Assembly (NCBI RefSeq): GCF_009741265.1
Contig: NZ_WOWL01000001.1
Coordinates: forward strand, 806,001 to 870,000
Length of the DNA: 64,000 nucleotides
Reading direction: 5' to 3'
Source: Pseudarthrobacter sp. GA104
GTDB taxonomy: Bacteria; Actinomycetota; Actinomycetes; Actinomycetales; Micrococcaceae
Shown here piece after piece: positions 8,043 through 16,600 of the stretch. A program made the translations under genes and the position numbers. Below the pieces are notes generated by a model, which worked only from the letters and a program-made list of their open reading frames with translations, made no database searches and was not told where the DNA came from. Position 1 is the stretch's first letter; every line of letters begins with the position of its first letter.

Positions 8043-11000
8043 CTAGCTCCCGGTCGGCGCGACAGTGACCGGTTGGTCCGAGAAGATGTTCCGGATCACG
8101 CCGTTGGCCCATTCCAGGATTTCCGCATCCTGCAGGTCCCGGCCCCCGATCCTCGCGGTCTTCGGCTTGGGGATGAGCACGGCATCGAGGGCGGGCTTGG
8201 ACTGGGACCCCGGGTACATCCGGTTCAGGCGCATGACCTTGGATTCAGGAAGGGTGGCCGGCGAGAACTTGATGAAGTTGCCCTGCAGGGCAACATCGGA
8301 CAGCCCGGCTTCACGGGCTCCCACCCGGAAGCGGGCCACGGCCACCAGGTTCCGGGCCGGGAGCGGCGGCTCGCCATACCTGTCAACCAGTTCCGCCAGG
8401 ACTTCGTCGATTGCCTCATTCGTGAGCGCAGCCGCGAGCTTGCGGTACGCCTCGAGGCGGAGCCGCTCCCCGGGCACGTAGTCGTGCGGAAGGTGCGCGT
8501 TGACCGGCAGTTCAATCTTCATCTCGGCGGCCTTCTCCTCGGCCTCGCCGCGGAAGTCAGCCACGGCCTCGCCCACCAGGCGGATGTAGAGGTCGAAGCC
8601 GACGCCCTGGATGTGGCCGGACTGCTCGCCGCCCAGCAGGTTTCCGGCGCCGCGGATCTCCAGGTCCTTCATGGCCAGCTGCATGCCGGCACCGAGCTCG
8701 TTGTGGGTGGCCACGGCCTTGAGCCGTTCGAGCGCCACCTCGCCCAAGGGCTTCTCGGACGGGTAGAGGAAGTAGGCGTAGGCGCGTTCACGGCCCCGGC
8801 CCACGCGGCCGCGGAGCTGGTGCAGCTGGGACAGGCCGTACTTGTCCGCGCCGTCCACGATCAGGGTGTTGGCGTTGGAAATATCCAACCCGGTTTCGAT
8901 GATGGTGGTGCACACCAGCACATCGAATCGCTTCTCCCAGAAGTCCACGATGATCTGCTCCAGGCGGCTTTCGGACATCTTGCCGTGCGCCACCTCGACG
9001 CGCGCCTCCGGGACCAGCTCACGGATTTTCGCCGCGGTCCGCTCGATGGTGGAGACCCGGTTGTGGACGAAGAAGACCTGGCCTTCGCGCATCAGCTCAC
9101 GCCGGATGGCCGCGGAGGTCTGCTTGTCCGTGTAGGGACCCACGTAGGTCAGGACCGGGTGCCGTTCCTCCGGCGGGGTGGCCAGGGTGGATGTCTCGCG
9201 GATTCCCGTCAGCGACATCTCCAGGGTGCGCGGGATGGGGGTTGCGCTCATGGCCAGCACGTCCACATTGGTGCGCATCTTCTTGAGAGCTTCCTTGTGC
9301 TCCACGCCGAAGCGCTGTTCCTCGTCCACGATCACCAGGCCCAGGTCCTTGAAGGCAAAGTCCTTGGACAGCAACCGGTGCGTGCCGATGACGACGTCCA
9401 CCGAGCCGCTCTTGACGCCCTCCACGGTCTCCTTGGTTTCCTTTGTCCCCTGGAACCGCGACAGTGCCTTGACCCGCAAGGGGAATCCGGAGAACCGTTC
9501 GGTAAACGTCTCGTAGTGCTGCTGGGCCAGCAGCGTGGTGGGCACCAGCACGGCCACCTGCTTGCCGTCCTGCACCGCCTTGAATGCGGCGCGCACGGCG
9601 ATCTCGGTCTTTCCGTAGCCCACGTCGCCGGAAACCAGCCGGTCCATGGGGATCTCGCGCTCCATGTCCGCCTTCACCTCGTTGATGGTGGTGAGCTGGT
9701 CCGGCGTCTCCACGTAGGGGAAGGCTTCCTCAAGCTCGCGCTGCCAAGGAGTGTCCGGGCCGAAGGCATGCCCGCGGGACGCCATCCGGGCCGAGTACAG
9801 CCGGATCAGCTCGCCGGCGATCTCCTTGACGGCTTTCCGGGCCTTGGACTTGGTGCTGGCCCAGTCCGCGCCGCCCATCTTGCTCAGGACGGGGGTGTCA
9901 CCGCCCACGTAGCGGGTCACCTGGTCCAGCTGGTCCGTGGGAACGAAGAGCCTGTCCCCCGGCGCGCCGCGCTTGGACGGCGCGTACTCGAGGACCAGGT
10001 ACTCGCGCACCCCGGCTGTATCTTTCGAGCCGCCGACGGTGATCTTGCGTTGGATCAGCTCCACGAACTTGCCGATGCCGTGCTGTTCGTGGACCACATG
10101 GTCCCCCGCCACGAGCTGCAGCGGGTCCACGGCGTTGCGGCGTTTGGAGGGCATGCGGCGCATGTCCTTGGTGGACCCGGCGGAGGTGCGGCCCAGCAGG
10201 TCGGCTTCGGTGAGCAGGCCCAGTTTGAGCCCGTCCAGGACAAAACCGCGTCCGACGGCGGCGGTGGTCACCTCGATGATGCCCGCCTGGGGCTCGTGGT
10301 CCAGGGTGTCCACGCGGGCGCACGGGATGTCGTTCTCATGGAACAGCTCTGCCAGGCGCTGGGCAGGACCGGGGCCTTCCGTGGCGACAACGATCCGCCA
10401 CTGGTCCCGGACATGTGAGCCGATGAAGTCCATCATCTCGGCCACATCGCCCTGGTAGCCGCGCGGTTCCCGCGCATGCAGGTTCAGGACGTCGATGTCC
10501 GGGAGAAGTTCCTCGTCCTGCGCGAGCGACGTGATGGACCACCATGAGACCCCGTGCTCCAGGGATGAGGTCCGCGTTTCCGTGAGGGAGCGGAAGCTGG
10601 CGGAATGGAGCGCGGCGCTTGCCTGCGAGCTGAGATCCAGCGGCGCCGCCCCGCCGTCCGAGGCGGTGGACCAGGCGGCCTCGAGGAACTCCTCATTGGT
10701 GGCGGCGAGGTCGTGGGCCCGGGTCCGGACCTTCTCCGGCTCGATGACCACCGAGATGGAGCCTGCAGGCAGCTGCTCCACGAACGGGACCATGGAGTCC
10801 ACCAGCACGGGTGCCAGGGATTCCATGCCCTCCACGGTGATACCGCCGGCGATCTTTTCGAGCATGTCGGCAGCTGCCGGGAGCTGCGCCTTGAGGGTGG
10901 CTGCCCGGGACATGACGGCCGGGGTGATGAGGATTTCCCGGCACGGCGGGGCATGCAGTTCGGTGGGGTGGTGCAGGCCGGGCGAGGACAGCGAGCGCTG

Positions 11001-11744
11001 GTCTGCCACCGCGAACCAGCGCATCTGGTCCACCTCGTCACCGAAGAACTCGACGCGGATGGGGTGGTCCTCGGTGGGCGGGAAAACGTCGATGATGCCG
11101 CCGCGGACGGCGAACTCCCCGCGGTGCGTCACCATGTCCACCCGGGCGTAGGCGGCGTCCGCCAGGCTCCGCACCACCTCCGTGAAGGGTTTCTCCTGGC
11201 CCACTTTCAGGGTGACCGGGACCAGCTCGCCCAGGCCGGCCACCACCGGCTGGACCACGGCGCGGACGGGCGCCACCACCACCCGAAGCGGGCCCGACGC
11301 GGACGTTTCCGGGTGCGCCAGGCGGCGCAGGACGGAGAGGCGGCGGCCCACGGTGTCCGAGCGCGGCGAGAGGCGTTCGTGCGGGAGGGTTTCCCAGCTG
11401 GGGAATTCGGCCACGCAGTCCGCAGGAAGGTACGCCCGAAGCGCCGCAGTCAGGTCCTCGGCCTCGCGGCCGGTTGCGGTGACGGCAAGCACGACGCCAG
11501 GCCTGCCGTCGTCGTGCCCTTCGCCCGCGGCGGCCGCCACGCCGTCCGCCATCTCGGCAAGCAGCAGCGGGCGAAGCCCGGCGGGTGCGCTGATCTGGTA
11601 GTCCCGGCCCCGGACCTCGAACCCACGGGCGGCCTCGGCGCGGACGCGGGCGAAGGTCTGGTCCGCGGCGAGGGCGCGGCGCAGTCCGTCCAGCGATGGG
11701 CCCTTGCTGGTGTGGCCGGCGTTGGACGGGCCTGGAAGGCTCAT
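8043..11744 (-). CDS. mfd: Transcription-repair coupling factor
   Basis: A DNA translocase that releases RNA polymerase stalled at lesions and recruits UvrA for strand-specific repair. The 1,233-residue protein has the Mfd order: UvrB-like N-terminal domains, the RNA polymerase-interacting domain (about 600-660, HVVHEQHGIGKFVEL), the helicase core with Walker A GDVGYGKTE near 705 and the DEEQ box (VIVDEEQRFGVEHKE) near 806, then TRG and C-terminal domains. I chose the ATG at 11744 (MSLPGPSNAGH) because AGGAGC lies just upstream; the frame stays open to 11903, but that extension is low-complexity and basic. The downstream hydrolase starts 3 nt after the stop. Confidence 0.97.
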   Translation of the reverse strand: MSLPGPSNAGHTSKGPSLDGLRRALAADQTFARVRAEAARGFEVRGRDYQISAPAGLRPLLLAEMADGVAAAAGEGHDDGRPGVVLAVTATGREAEDLTAALRAYLPADCVAEFPSWETLPHERLSPRSDTVGRRLSVLRRLAHPETSASGPLRVVVAPVRAVVQPVVAGLGELVPVTLKVGQEKPFTEVVRSLADAAYARVDMVTHRGEFAVRGGIIDVFPPTEDHPIRVEFFGDEVDQMRWFAVADQRSLSSPGLHHPTELHAPPCREILITPAVMSRAATLKAQLPAAADMLEKIAGGITVEGMESLAPVLVDSMVPFVEQLPAGSISVVIEPEKVRTRAHDLAATNEEFLEAAWSTASDGGAAPLDLSSQASAALHSASFRSLTETRTSSLEHGVSWWSITSLAQDEELLPDIDVLNLHAREPRGYQGDVAEMMDFIGSHVRDQWRIVVATEGPGPAQRLAELFHENDIPCARVDTLDHEPQAGIIEVTTAAVGRGFVLDGLKLGLLTEADLLGRTSAGSTKDMRRMPSKRRNAVDPLQLVAGDHVVHEQHGIGKFVELIQRKITVGGSKDTAGVREYLVLEYAPSKRGAPGDRLFVPTDQLDQVTRYVGGDTPVLSKMGGADWASTKSKARKAVKEIAGELIRLYSARMASRGHAFGPDTPWQRELEEAFPYVETPDQLTTINEVKADMEREIPMDRLVSGDVGYGKTEIAVRAAFKAVQDGKQVAVLVPTTLLAQQHYETFTERFSGFPLRVKALSRFQGTKETKETVEGVKSGSVDVVIGTHRLLSKDFAFKDLGLVIVDEEQRFGVEHKEALKKMRTNVDVLAMSATPIPRTLEMSLTGIRETSTLATPPEERHPVLTYVGPYTDKQTSAAIRRELMREGQVFFVHNRVSTIERTAAKIRELVPEARVEVAHGKMSESRLEQIIVDFWEKRFDVLVCTTIIETGLDISNANTLIVDGADKYGLSQLHQLRGRVGRGRERAYAYFLYPSEKPLGEVALERLKAVATHNELGAGMQLAMKDLEIRGAGNLLGGEQSGHIQGVGFDLYIRLVGEAVADFRGEAEEKAAEMKIELPVNAHLPHDYVPGERLRLEAYRKLAAALTNEAIDEVLAELVDRYGEPPLPARNLVAVARFRVGAREAGLSDVALQGNFIKFSPATLPESKVMRLNRMYPGSQSKPALDAVLIPKPKTARIGGRDLQDAEILEWANGVIRNIFSDQPVTVAPTGS

Positions 11745-11961
11745 GGCAGAAAGCTCCTGTGGTGTGCAACGAAAGGCAGGCAACGCGAAAACCCGAAATT
11801 CTCTTCGAATCCCGGGTAAACCCAGCCTACCGCGCAGCAGCGACAATGCGAGCCGGCCCGGGGATAGGCTGGCAGGGCGGGGCCCGCCGGCAACGGGCCG
11901 CACGACAGGCAGTCCAAACAGCAGGCCGCTCCGAATGGCCTGTGGACACTAAGGAGTCAGC

Positions 11962-13470
11962 ATGACCGAACCCGGGAACACCGCCCGCACCTCCAGAACG
12001 GTCCTGGTCACCGGGGCTACCGGCTACATCGGCGGCCGGCTGGTGCCCAAGCTCCTTGAGGCCGGCCACAGGGTCAAGGTCCTGGTGCGCTCACCGGACA
12101 AGATCGCCGGGGTGCCATGGCGGGACCGGGTGGACGTGGTGGAGAGCAGCCTCGACGACGGCGACGCCCTCCGCCAGGCGCTGGCCGGCGTCGACGTCCT
12201 GTATTACCTGGTCCACTCGATGGCAGCAGGTGCGGGCTTTGAAGCGAAAGAGCAGGCGATGGCGCGCACGGCCGCGGACGCCGCAGCCGCCGCGGGCGTT
12301 GGCAGGATCGTCTACCTGGGCGGGCTGCACCCCACGGGCGTCGAACTGTCCACCCACATGCGGTCCAGGGAAGCGGTGGGGAAAGTCTTCCTGGATAGCC
12401 CCGTGGACGCCATCGTGTTCCAGGCGGGCGTGGTCATCGGCTCCGGCTCGGCGTCCTTCGAGATGATCCGCCACCTCGCCGAGACACTCCCCCTGATGCC
12501 CGCGCCCAGCTGGGTCCGGAACCGGATCGAGGCCATCGCCGTGCGCGATGTCCTGTACTACCTGGTCTCCGCCGCATCGCTGGACGGCCCGCTCAACCGC
12601 ACGTTCGACGTCGGCTGCCGGCAGGTCCTCACCTACGCCGGGATGATGCAGGAGTACGCCGCCGAGGCCGGCCTGCCCTACCGCCCGGTGCTGGCACTGC
12701 CCATCCCGGCGCCGAAGCTGGCCGGCATGTGGGTTGCCCTCACCACGCCGATCCCCCTGTCCATGGCAATGCCGCTGGTCCAGTCCCTGCAGCACGATGC
12801 CGTGTCCGACGAGCACGACATCGACCAATACATCCCGCAGCCCGACGGCGGCCTGACCGACTATCGCACCGCCGTCGCCCTGGCGCTCGGCAAGGAACGT
12901 GACGGGCAGGTGGAAACCACCTGGGCAAACGCCGGAGCTGCTTCCGATCCCCTGCCCAGCGACCCCGAGTGGGCCGGCCACAAGGTGTACATCGATGAGC
13001 GGACGTTCCACGGGGACGTGGATCCCGCGAAGGTGTGGACGGTCATCGAGGGGATCGGCGGCCGGAACGGCTGGTACTCCCTGCCGCTGGCATGGCAGGT
13101 GCGCGGCTGGCTGGACAAGCTGACCGGGGGCGCCGGGCTCCTGCGCGGCAGGCGGCACCCCCACACCCTTGCGGCCGGCGAGGTGGTGGACTGGTGGCGT
13201 GTTGAACGGATTGACCGCGGAAGGCTGCTGAGGCTCCGCGCGGAAATGCGCGCCCCGGGGCGCGCCTGGCTGGAACTCTCCGTGGAGCCGGACGGGAACG
13301 GCAGCCGCTACCGGCAGCGGGCCATCTTCTTTCCTAAAGGACTCAGCGGCCGGCTGTACTGGCTGGCCGTCCTTCCGTTCCACAGCCTGATCTTTCCCGC
13401 CATGGCCAGGAACATCACCCGGGCCGCCCGTGAGATCGCGGATGCGGAGCACGCGGCCGGGACACCGTAG
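11962..13470 (+). CDS. SDR-family NAD(P)-binding protein with C-terminal DUF2867
   Basis: A 502-residue two-domain protein. Residues 12 to about 300 form an atypical short-chain dehydrogenase/NmrA-like Rossmann fold: TGATGYIGGRL near the start, then VLYYLVHSM and YLGGLHP. The C-terminal ~170 residues (from about 340, ERTFHGDVDPAKVWTVIEGI) match DUF2867, a SRPBCC-like domain. A clear ribosome site AAGGAG precedes ATG 11962. The gene is divergent from mfd across a 217-nt gap. The classical YxxxK catalytic pair is not evident, so enzymatic turnover is uncertain; substrate unknown. Confidence 0.85.
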   Translation: MTEPGNTARTSRTVLVTGATGYIGGRLVPKLLEAGHRVKVLVRSPDKIAGVPWRDRVDVVESSLDDGDALRQALAGVDVLYYLVHSMAAGAGFEAKEQAMARTAADAAAAAGVGRIVYLGGLHPTGVELSTHMRSREAVGKVFLDSPVDAIVFQAGVVIGSGSASFEMIRHLAETLPLMPAPSWVRNRIEAIAVRDVLYYLVSAASLDGPLNRTFDVGCRQVLTYAGMMQEYAAEAGLPYRPVLALPIPAPKLAGMWVALTTPIPLSMAMPLVQSLQHDAVSDEHDIDQYIPQPDGGLTDYRTAVALALGKERDGQVETTWANAGAASDPLPSDPEWAGHKVYIDERTFHGDVDPAKVWTVIEGIGGRNGWYSLPLAWQVRGWLDKLTGGAGLLRGRRHPHTLAAGEVVDWWRVERIDRGRLLRLRAEMRAPGRAWLELSVEPDGNGSRYRQRAIFFPKGLSGRLYWLAVLPFHSLIFPAMARNITRAAREIADAEHAAGTP

Positions 13471-13513
13471 GATGTTTGGAGCCTAATCCGACCCCCACGT
13501 CCCAGGAGGACCC

Positions 13514-14011
13514 ATGGCCTTGAGCGCAACCACCACCCTTCCCCACTCCGTCGACAGCGTCGCAGCTGTGCTGGTGAACGAAGATTTCCAGCGCCACGTC
13601 AGCCAGCTGGTGGGCGGCTCGCTGGAGTCATTCACCGTGGACGGAGACGTCGCCGGAGCGTTCAGCGCCACGTCCGTGCGCACCCTTCCCACCACCCGCC
13701 TCCCCGAGATCGCGCGGAAGTTCGTGGGTGAGCACCTCAAGGTCACCCAGGTGGAGAACTGGGACGCCCCCGCAGCGGACGGCTCCCGCCAGAGCAACAT
13801 CTCGCTGAAGATCGCCGGCGCCCCCGTGGACGTCACCGCCGTTCAGCGCCTGGTGGCAGACGCCGGCGGAACCCGCGTGGAGCTTGAGGGCGCCGTGAAA
13901 TCGTCCGTTCCATTCCTCGGCGGCAAGATCGCGGATGCAGCGGAGCCGATGGTGTCCAAGGCCCTGAACCTCCAGGCCAAGCAGGCGCAGGCCTGGCTGG
14001 AAAGCCACTAG
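13514..14011 (+). CDS. DUF2505 domain protein
   Basis: A 165-residue cytosolic protein that fits DUF2505, an actinobacterial SRPBCC-like family: it starts with ATTTLPHSVDSVAAVLVNEDF and ends with a lysine/glutamine-rich helix NLQAKQAQAWLES. There is no signal peptide or membrane helix. AGGAGG lies 6 nt before ATG 13514. It follows the SDR/DUF2867 gene by 43 nt and is followed by a small membrane gene after 3 nt, so the three are probably one operon. Because DUF2867 and DUF2505 are both SRPBCC-like, hydrophobic ligand binding is a reasonable guess, but no function is known. Confidence 0.82.
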   Translation: MALSATTTLPHSVDSVAAVLVNEDFQRHVSQLVGGSLESFTVDGDVAGAFSATSVRTLPTTRLPEIARKFVGEHLKVTQVENWDAPAADGSRQSNISLKIAGAPVDVTAVQRLVADAGGTRVELEGAVKSSVPFLGGKIADAAEPMVSKALNLQAKQAQAWLESH

Positions 14012-14014
14012 TTC

Positions 14015-14236
14015 ATGGAGCTGCCCGTTTTCGCTTCACTGGTCCTGATCATTGCGGGAGTATGGTCCCTGGTGGTCTGGCCGCAGTTCCTGCGCCGGGT
14101 CATGAAGGATCCGCGCGCCAGGGACTCCGCCGGGAAGGCCACGAAGTTCCTCACCGTCCACGTGGTGCTGGTGGGCGTCTCCATGGTGCTTGGCGCGGCC
14201 ACTGCCGTGATCGGCATCTTGGCGCTGGCCGGCTAA
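14015..14236 (+). CDS. SCO4848-family small membrane protein
   Basis: A 73-residue protein with two membrane helices: residues 4-23 (PVFASLVLIIAGVWSLVVWP) and about 48-71 (VHVVLVGVSMVLGAATAVIGIL). A short basic loop FLRRVMKDPRARD lies between them. This matches the small SCO4848 family of actinobacteria, whose function is unknown. It begins 3 nt after the DUF2505 stop, so it relies on coupled translation, and it is followed by the terminator at 14249. Confidence 0.8.
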   Translation: MELPVFASLVLIIAGVWSLVVWPQFLRRVMKDPRARDSAGKATKFLTVHVVLVGVSMVLGAATAVIGILALAG

Positions 14237-14248
14237 CAAACTGCATGA

Positions 14249-14283
14249 GGAAGGCCCTCGTCCCGCTGGGACGAGGGCCTTCC
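14249..14283. terminator. Strong bidirectional hairpin terminator
   Basis: GGAAGGCCCTCGTCCC and GGGACGAGGGCCTTCC form a perfect 16-bp stem with a 3-nt loop between the rightward gene ending at 14236 and the leftward sufU ending at 14320. It lacks a long T-tract but is placed to end both convergent units. Confidence 0.8.
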
Positions 14284-14319
14284 CGGTATTAGGCGGGAAC
14301 CTGCGCCGGCAGGACCGGG

Positions 14320-14769
14320 TCAGGCGGCCTGATTCAGCGCATCCTCCGCCGCAACCCAGGAAATCATGGCGCACTTGACCCGCGCCGCGTAGCGGGCCAC
14401 ACCCTCAAACGCCGCGGCATCGCCCAGCAGCGCCGGATCCGCAGGGACCTTCCCCCGGGAGCGCAAAACCTCCCGGAAGCTGTCAATCACTTCATGGAGC
14501 TCCGCCACGGTCATGCCCTCCGCCAGTTCGCTGAGCACGGACGCGGAGGCCATGGAGATCGAACAACCCGCCCCGTCCCACGAAACCTGGGCCACTTTCC
14601 CGTCAGCGACAGCGAGCCTCAGGGTGACCTCGTCCCCGCACACCGGGTTGAGCTGGTGGGACTGGCCCGTGGAAGCGCCCTCAGGGGCCTCTGTCCCGGC
14701 CAGTCCACTGCCGTGCCGGGCCTTTGAGTGGTCCAGGATGATCTGCTGGTACAGCTGGTCAAGGCTCAT
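14320..14769 (-). CDS. sufU: Zinc-dependent sulfurtransferase SufU
   Basis: Accepts persulfide sulfur from SufS and passes it to the SUF Fe-S assembly machinery in the cytoplasm. The 149-residue protein starts SLDQLYQQIILDHSK and has the three conserved cysteines and the aspartate: Cys44 and Asp46 in NPVCGDEV, Cys69 in GAGCSISMASAS, and Cys133 in VKCAMISW. The insertion between Cys69 and Cys133, typical of SufU rather than IscU, is present. It lies 21 nt after sufS on the same strand, so they form a pair; the rest of the suf operon is not in this window. Confidence 0.95.
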   Translation of the reverse strand: MSLDQLYQQIILDHSKARHGSGLAGTEAPEGASTGQSHQLNPVCGDEVTLRLAVADGKVAQVSWDGAGCSISMASASVLSELAEGMTVAELHEVIDSFREVLRSRGKVPADPALLGDAAAFEGVARYAARVKCAMISWVAAEDALNQAA

Positions 14770-14790
14770 GGTGTCCTTCGGTCTTCCCCG

Positions 14791-16116
14791 CTAAGCGCGG
14801 AAATAGGCCCGCACGCCGGCTACGGCATCCAGGAATTGGTCGACGTCGTCCGTCGTGTTGTACAGGTATGCGCTGGCCCTGGTGGTGGCAGTAAGGCCCA
14901 GCCTGCGGTGCAGGGGCTGCGCGCAGTGGTGGCCGACACGCACGGCGATCCCCCGTGAGTCCAGGAACTGCCCCACGTCATGGGCATGGACACCCTCGAC
15001 GTCGAAGGCAGCCAGTCCGATGCGTTCCTGGCCCGCGGCGGGGCCCAGGACCCGGATTCCGGAAAGGGACTCAAGCCCGGTGACCATACGCTGGCCGAGC
15101 CCGGCTTCCCACTGATGGATCCGGTCCAGCCCGGTTTCCGTCAGGTAGTTGGCCGCAGCCGCCAGGGCCACGGCCTGGGAGATCCGCTGCGTTCCGGCCT
15201 CGAAGCGCTGTGGTGCCGGCAGATACTCGGCACGTTCCATCGTGACGGTGGTGATCATGGAGCCGCCGGTCAGGAAGGGCGGCAGGACATCCAGCAGCTC
15301 CTGCTTCCCGTACAGCACCCCGATCCCGGTGGGTGCCAGCATTTTGTGGCCGGAGAACACGGCGAAGTCCACGTCAAGGTCCTTGACGTCCAGGGCCAGG
15401 TGCGGGGCGGACTGGCAGGCGTCGAGGACCACCAGGGCGCCGGCCGGGCGGGCGAGGGCCACAAGGTCGGCGACGGGGTTGATGGTGCCCAGGACGTTTG
15501 ACGCGTGGGTGAACGCCAGCACCCGGGTCCGGGCGCCGATGATCTCTGCGGCAGCATCCATGCGGAGGTGGCCGGCGTCGTCGACGGGGATATAGCGCAG
15601 GGTGGCACCGGTACGGAAAGCCAGTTCCTGCCATGGGATCAGGTTGGCGTGGTGCTCCATTTCCGTGACCACGATTTCGTCACCCGGGCTCAGTGCGAGC
15701 TCCTTGAGCCTGGCGTCGCCCCGGCCCTGGGCGGCCCATAGCCCTGCATTGGACAACGCGTAGCTCAGCAGGTTGAGGCCTTCAGTGGCGTTTGACGTCC
15801 AAACGGTCTCCGCGTAATCCGCGCCGATAAAGTCCGCGATGGTCTGCCGGGCATCCTCGAAGGCCTCGGTGGCCTCGACGGCGAGGTGGTGCGCCCCCCG
15901 GTGCACGGCCGCGTTGCGCTGTTCGTAGAATTCCTGTTCGGCTTCAATGACGCTCAGCGGGTTCTGTGAGGTGGCGCCGGAGTCGAGGTAGACGAGCGGC
16001 CTGCCGTTGACCAGCTGGTTCAGGACGGGAAAGTCGTTCCGGATGCGGAGTACCTCGGCGTCATCCATGGCCGGCAAGGCGCGTTCCAGTGTGGCTGGCG
16101 TTGATACTACGGCCAA
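14791..16116 (-). CDS. sufS: Cysteine desulfurase SufS
   Basis: A PLP enzyme that takes sulfur from L-cysteine and loads it on SufU. The core has the family start RIRNDFPVLNQLVNGRPLVY, the PLP lysine in FSGHKMLAPTGIG, and the active-site cysteine in VGHHCAQPLHRR. I placed the start at TTG 16116 because AAGGAG lies 6 nt upstream; the frame is open to 16161, and the first ATG is at 16068, which has no visible ribosome site. The product is ~441 residues, close to the family norm. It is the first gene of sufS-sufU and is divergent from the non-coding gap 16162-16600. Confidence 0.95.
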   Translation of the reverse strand: MAVVSTPATLERALPAMDDAEVLRIRNDFPVLNQLVNGRPLVYLDSGATSQNPLSVIEAEQEFYEQRNAAVHRGAHHLAVEATEAFEDARQTIADFIGADYAETVWTSNATEGLNLLSYALSNAGLWAAQGRGDARLKELALSPGDEIVVTEMEHHANLIPWQELAFRTGATLRYIPVDDAGHLRMDAAAEIIGARTRVLAFTHASNVLGTINPVADLVALARPAGALVVLDACQSAPHLALDVKDLDVDFAVFSGHKMLAPTGIGVLYGKQELLDVLPPFLTGGSMITTVTMERAEYLPAPQRFEAGTQRISQAVALAAAANYLTETGLDRIHQWEAGLGQRMVTGLESLSGIRVLGPAAGQERIGLAAFDVEGVHAHDVGQFLDSRGIAVRVGHHCAQPLHRRLGLTATTRASAYLYNTTDDVDQFLDAVAGVRAYFRA

Positions 16117-16161
16117 GACTAACTCCTTGAGATGCCAACGGATGACACTCAATTGTCCCAC

Positions 16162-16600
16162 AGCACGGCTGTGGCGGCCGCCCGGGAAGGGTAGCCGCCA
16201 CAGCCGCTCCGGGCTTCAGCCCGCGGAATGGAGGGCCGGCGACGGCTGGGGGGAGAGTCTCGGTCTCAGAAGACTCTGACGTCGCCGGCCCCGTCTGGCC
16301 CGGTCACGGGGGACCGGAAACTCAAGGAGCCTTGTACTGCTCTCAGCATGCTCTGCGGCTTTGTTTCCGCCGCGTCCTTTGCTTCCTTAAGTAAATACTG
16401 CGGCGGCGGGAGGTACACGAGTAGGCAGTACTCGAATTCCGCGAGCCAGTACTACCGGGACCGCCCGGCATATACCCGGGAGGGTGATTTGCGACGGCGG
16501 GTGGCCACCACGTCCATCAAGCAGAGGCGGGCAGGCAAAAGCGGCTGCGCCGCCTGGGCACAGCGGGGGCGGGTGTCTTTTCCGGTACCGGCTGCCGGGG
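16162..16600. other. Non-coding gap between sufS and the LuxR regulators
   Basis: A 439-bp stretch with no convincing gene. It holds a long imperfect hairpin at 16234-16290, an AT-rich patch near 16375-16400, a 6-bp hairpin CGAGTA/TACTCG at 16418-16434, and CCGGG/CCCGG at 16455-16468. The sufS promoter should lie here, and the end of the leftward LuxR transcript. I see no clear -35/-10 pair. Confidence 0.6.
16234..16290. repeat. Long imperfect inverted repeat
   Basis: GGCCGGCGAC (16234-16243) pairs with GTCGCCGGCC (16281-16290), and inside it AGAGTCT (16254-16260) pairs with AGACTCT (16271-16277). The two nested stems form an extended cruciform or RNA hairpin. It may end the leftward LuxR transcript before sufS; no T-tract follows. 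Confidence 0.55.

Noticed and set aside
8022..10418. Long open frame opposite mfd (798 residues)
   Set aside because: Antisense shadow in GC-rich coding DNA; His/Gln/Gly-rich with no known domain.
12091..13452. Long antisense frame within the SDR gene
   Set aside because: Shadow frame without motifs or start signals.
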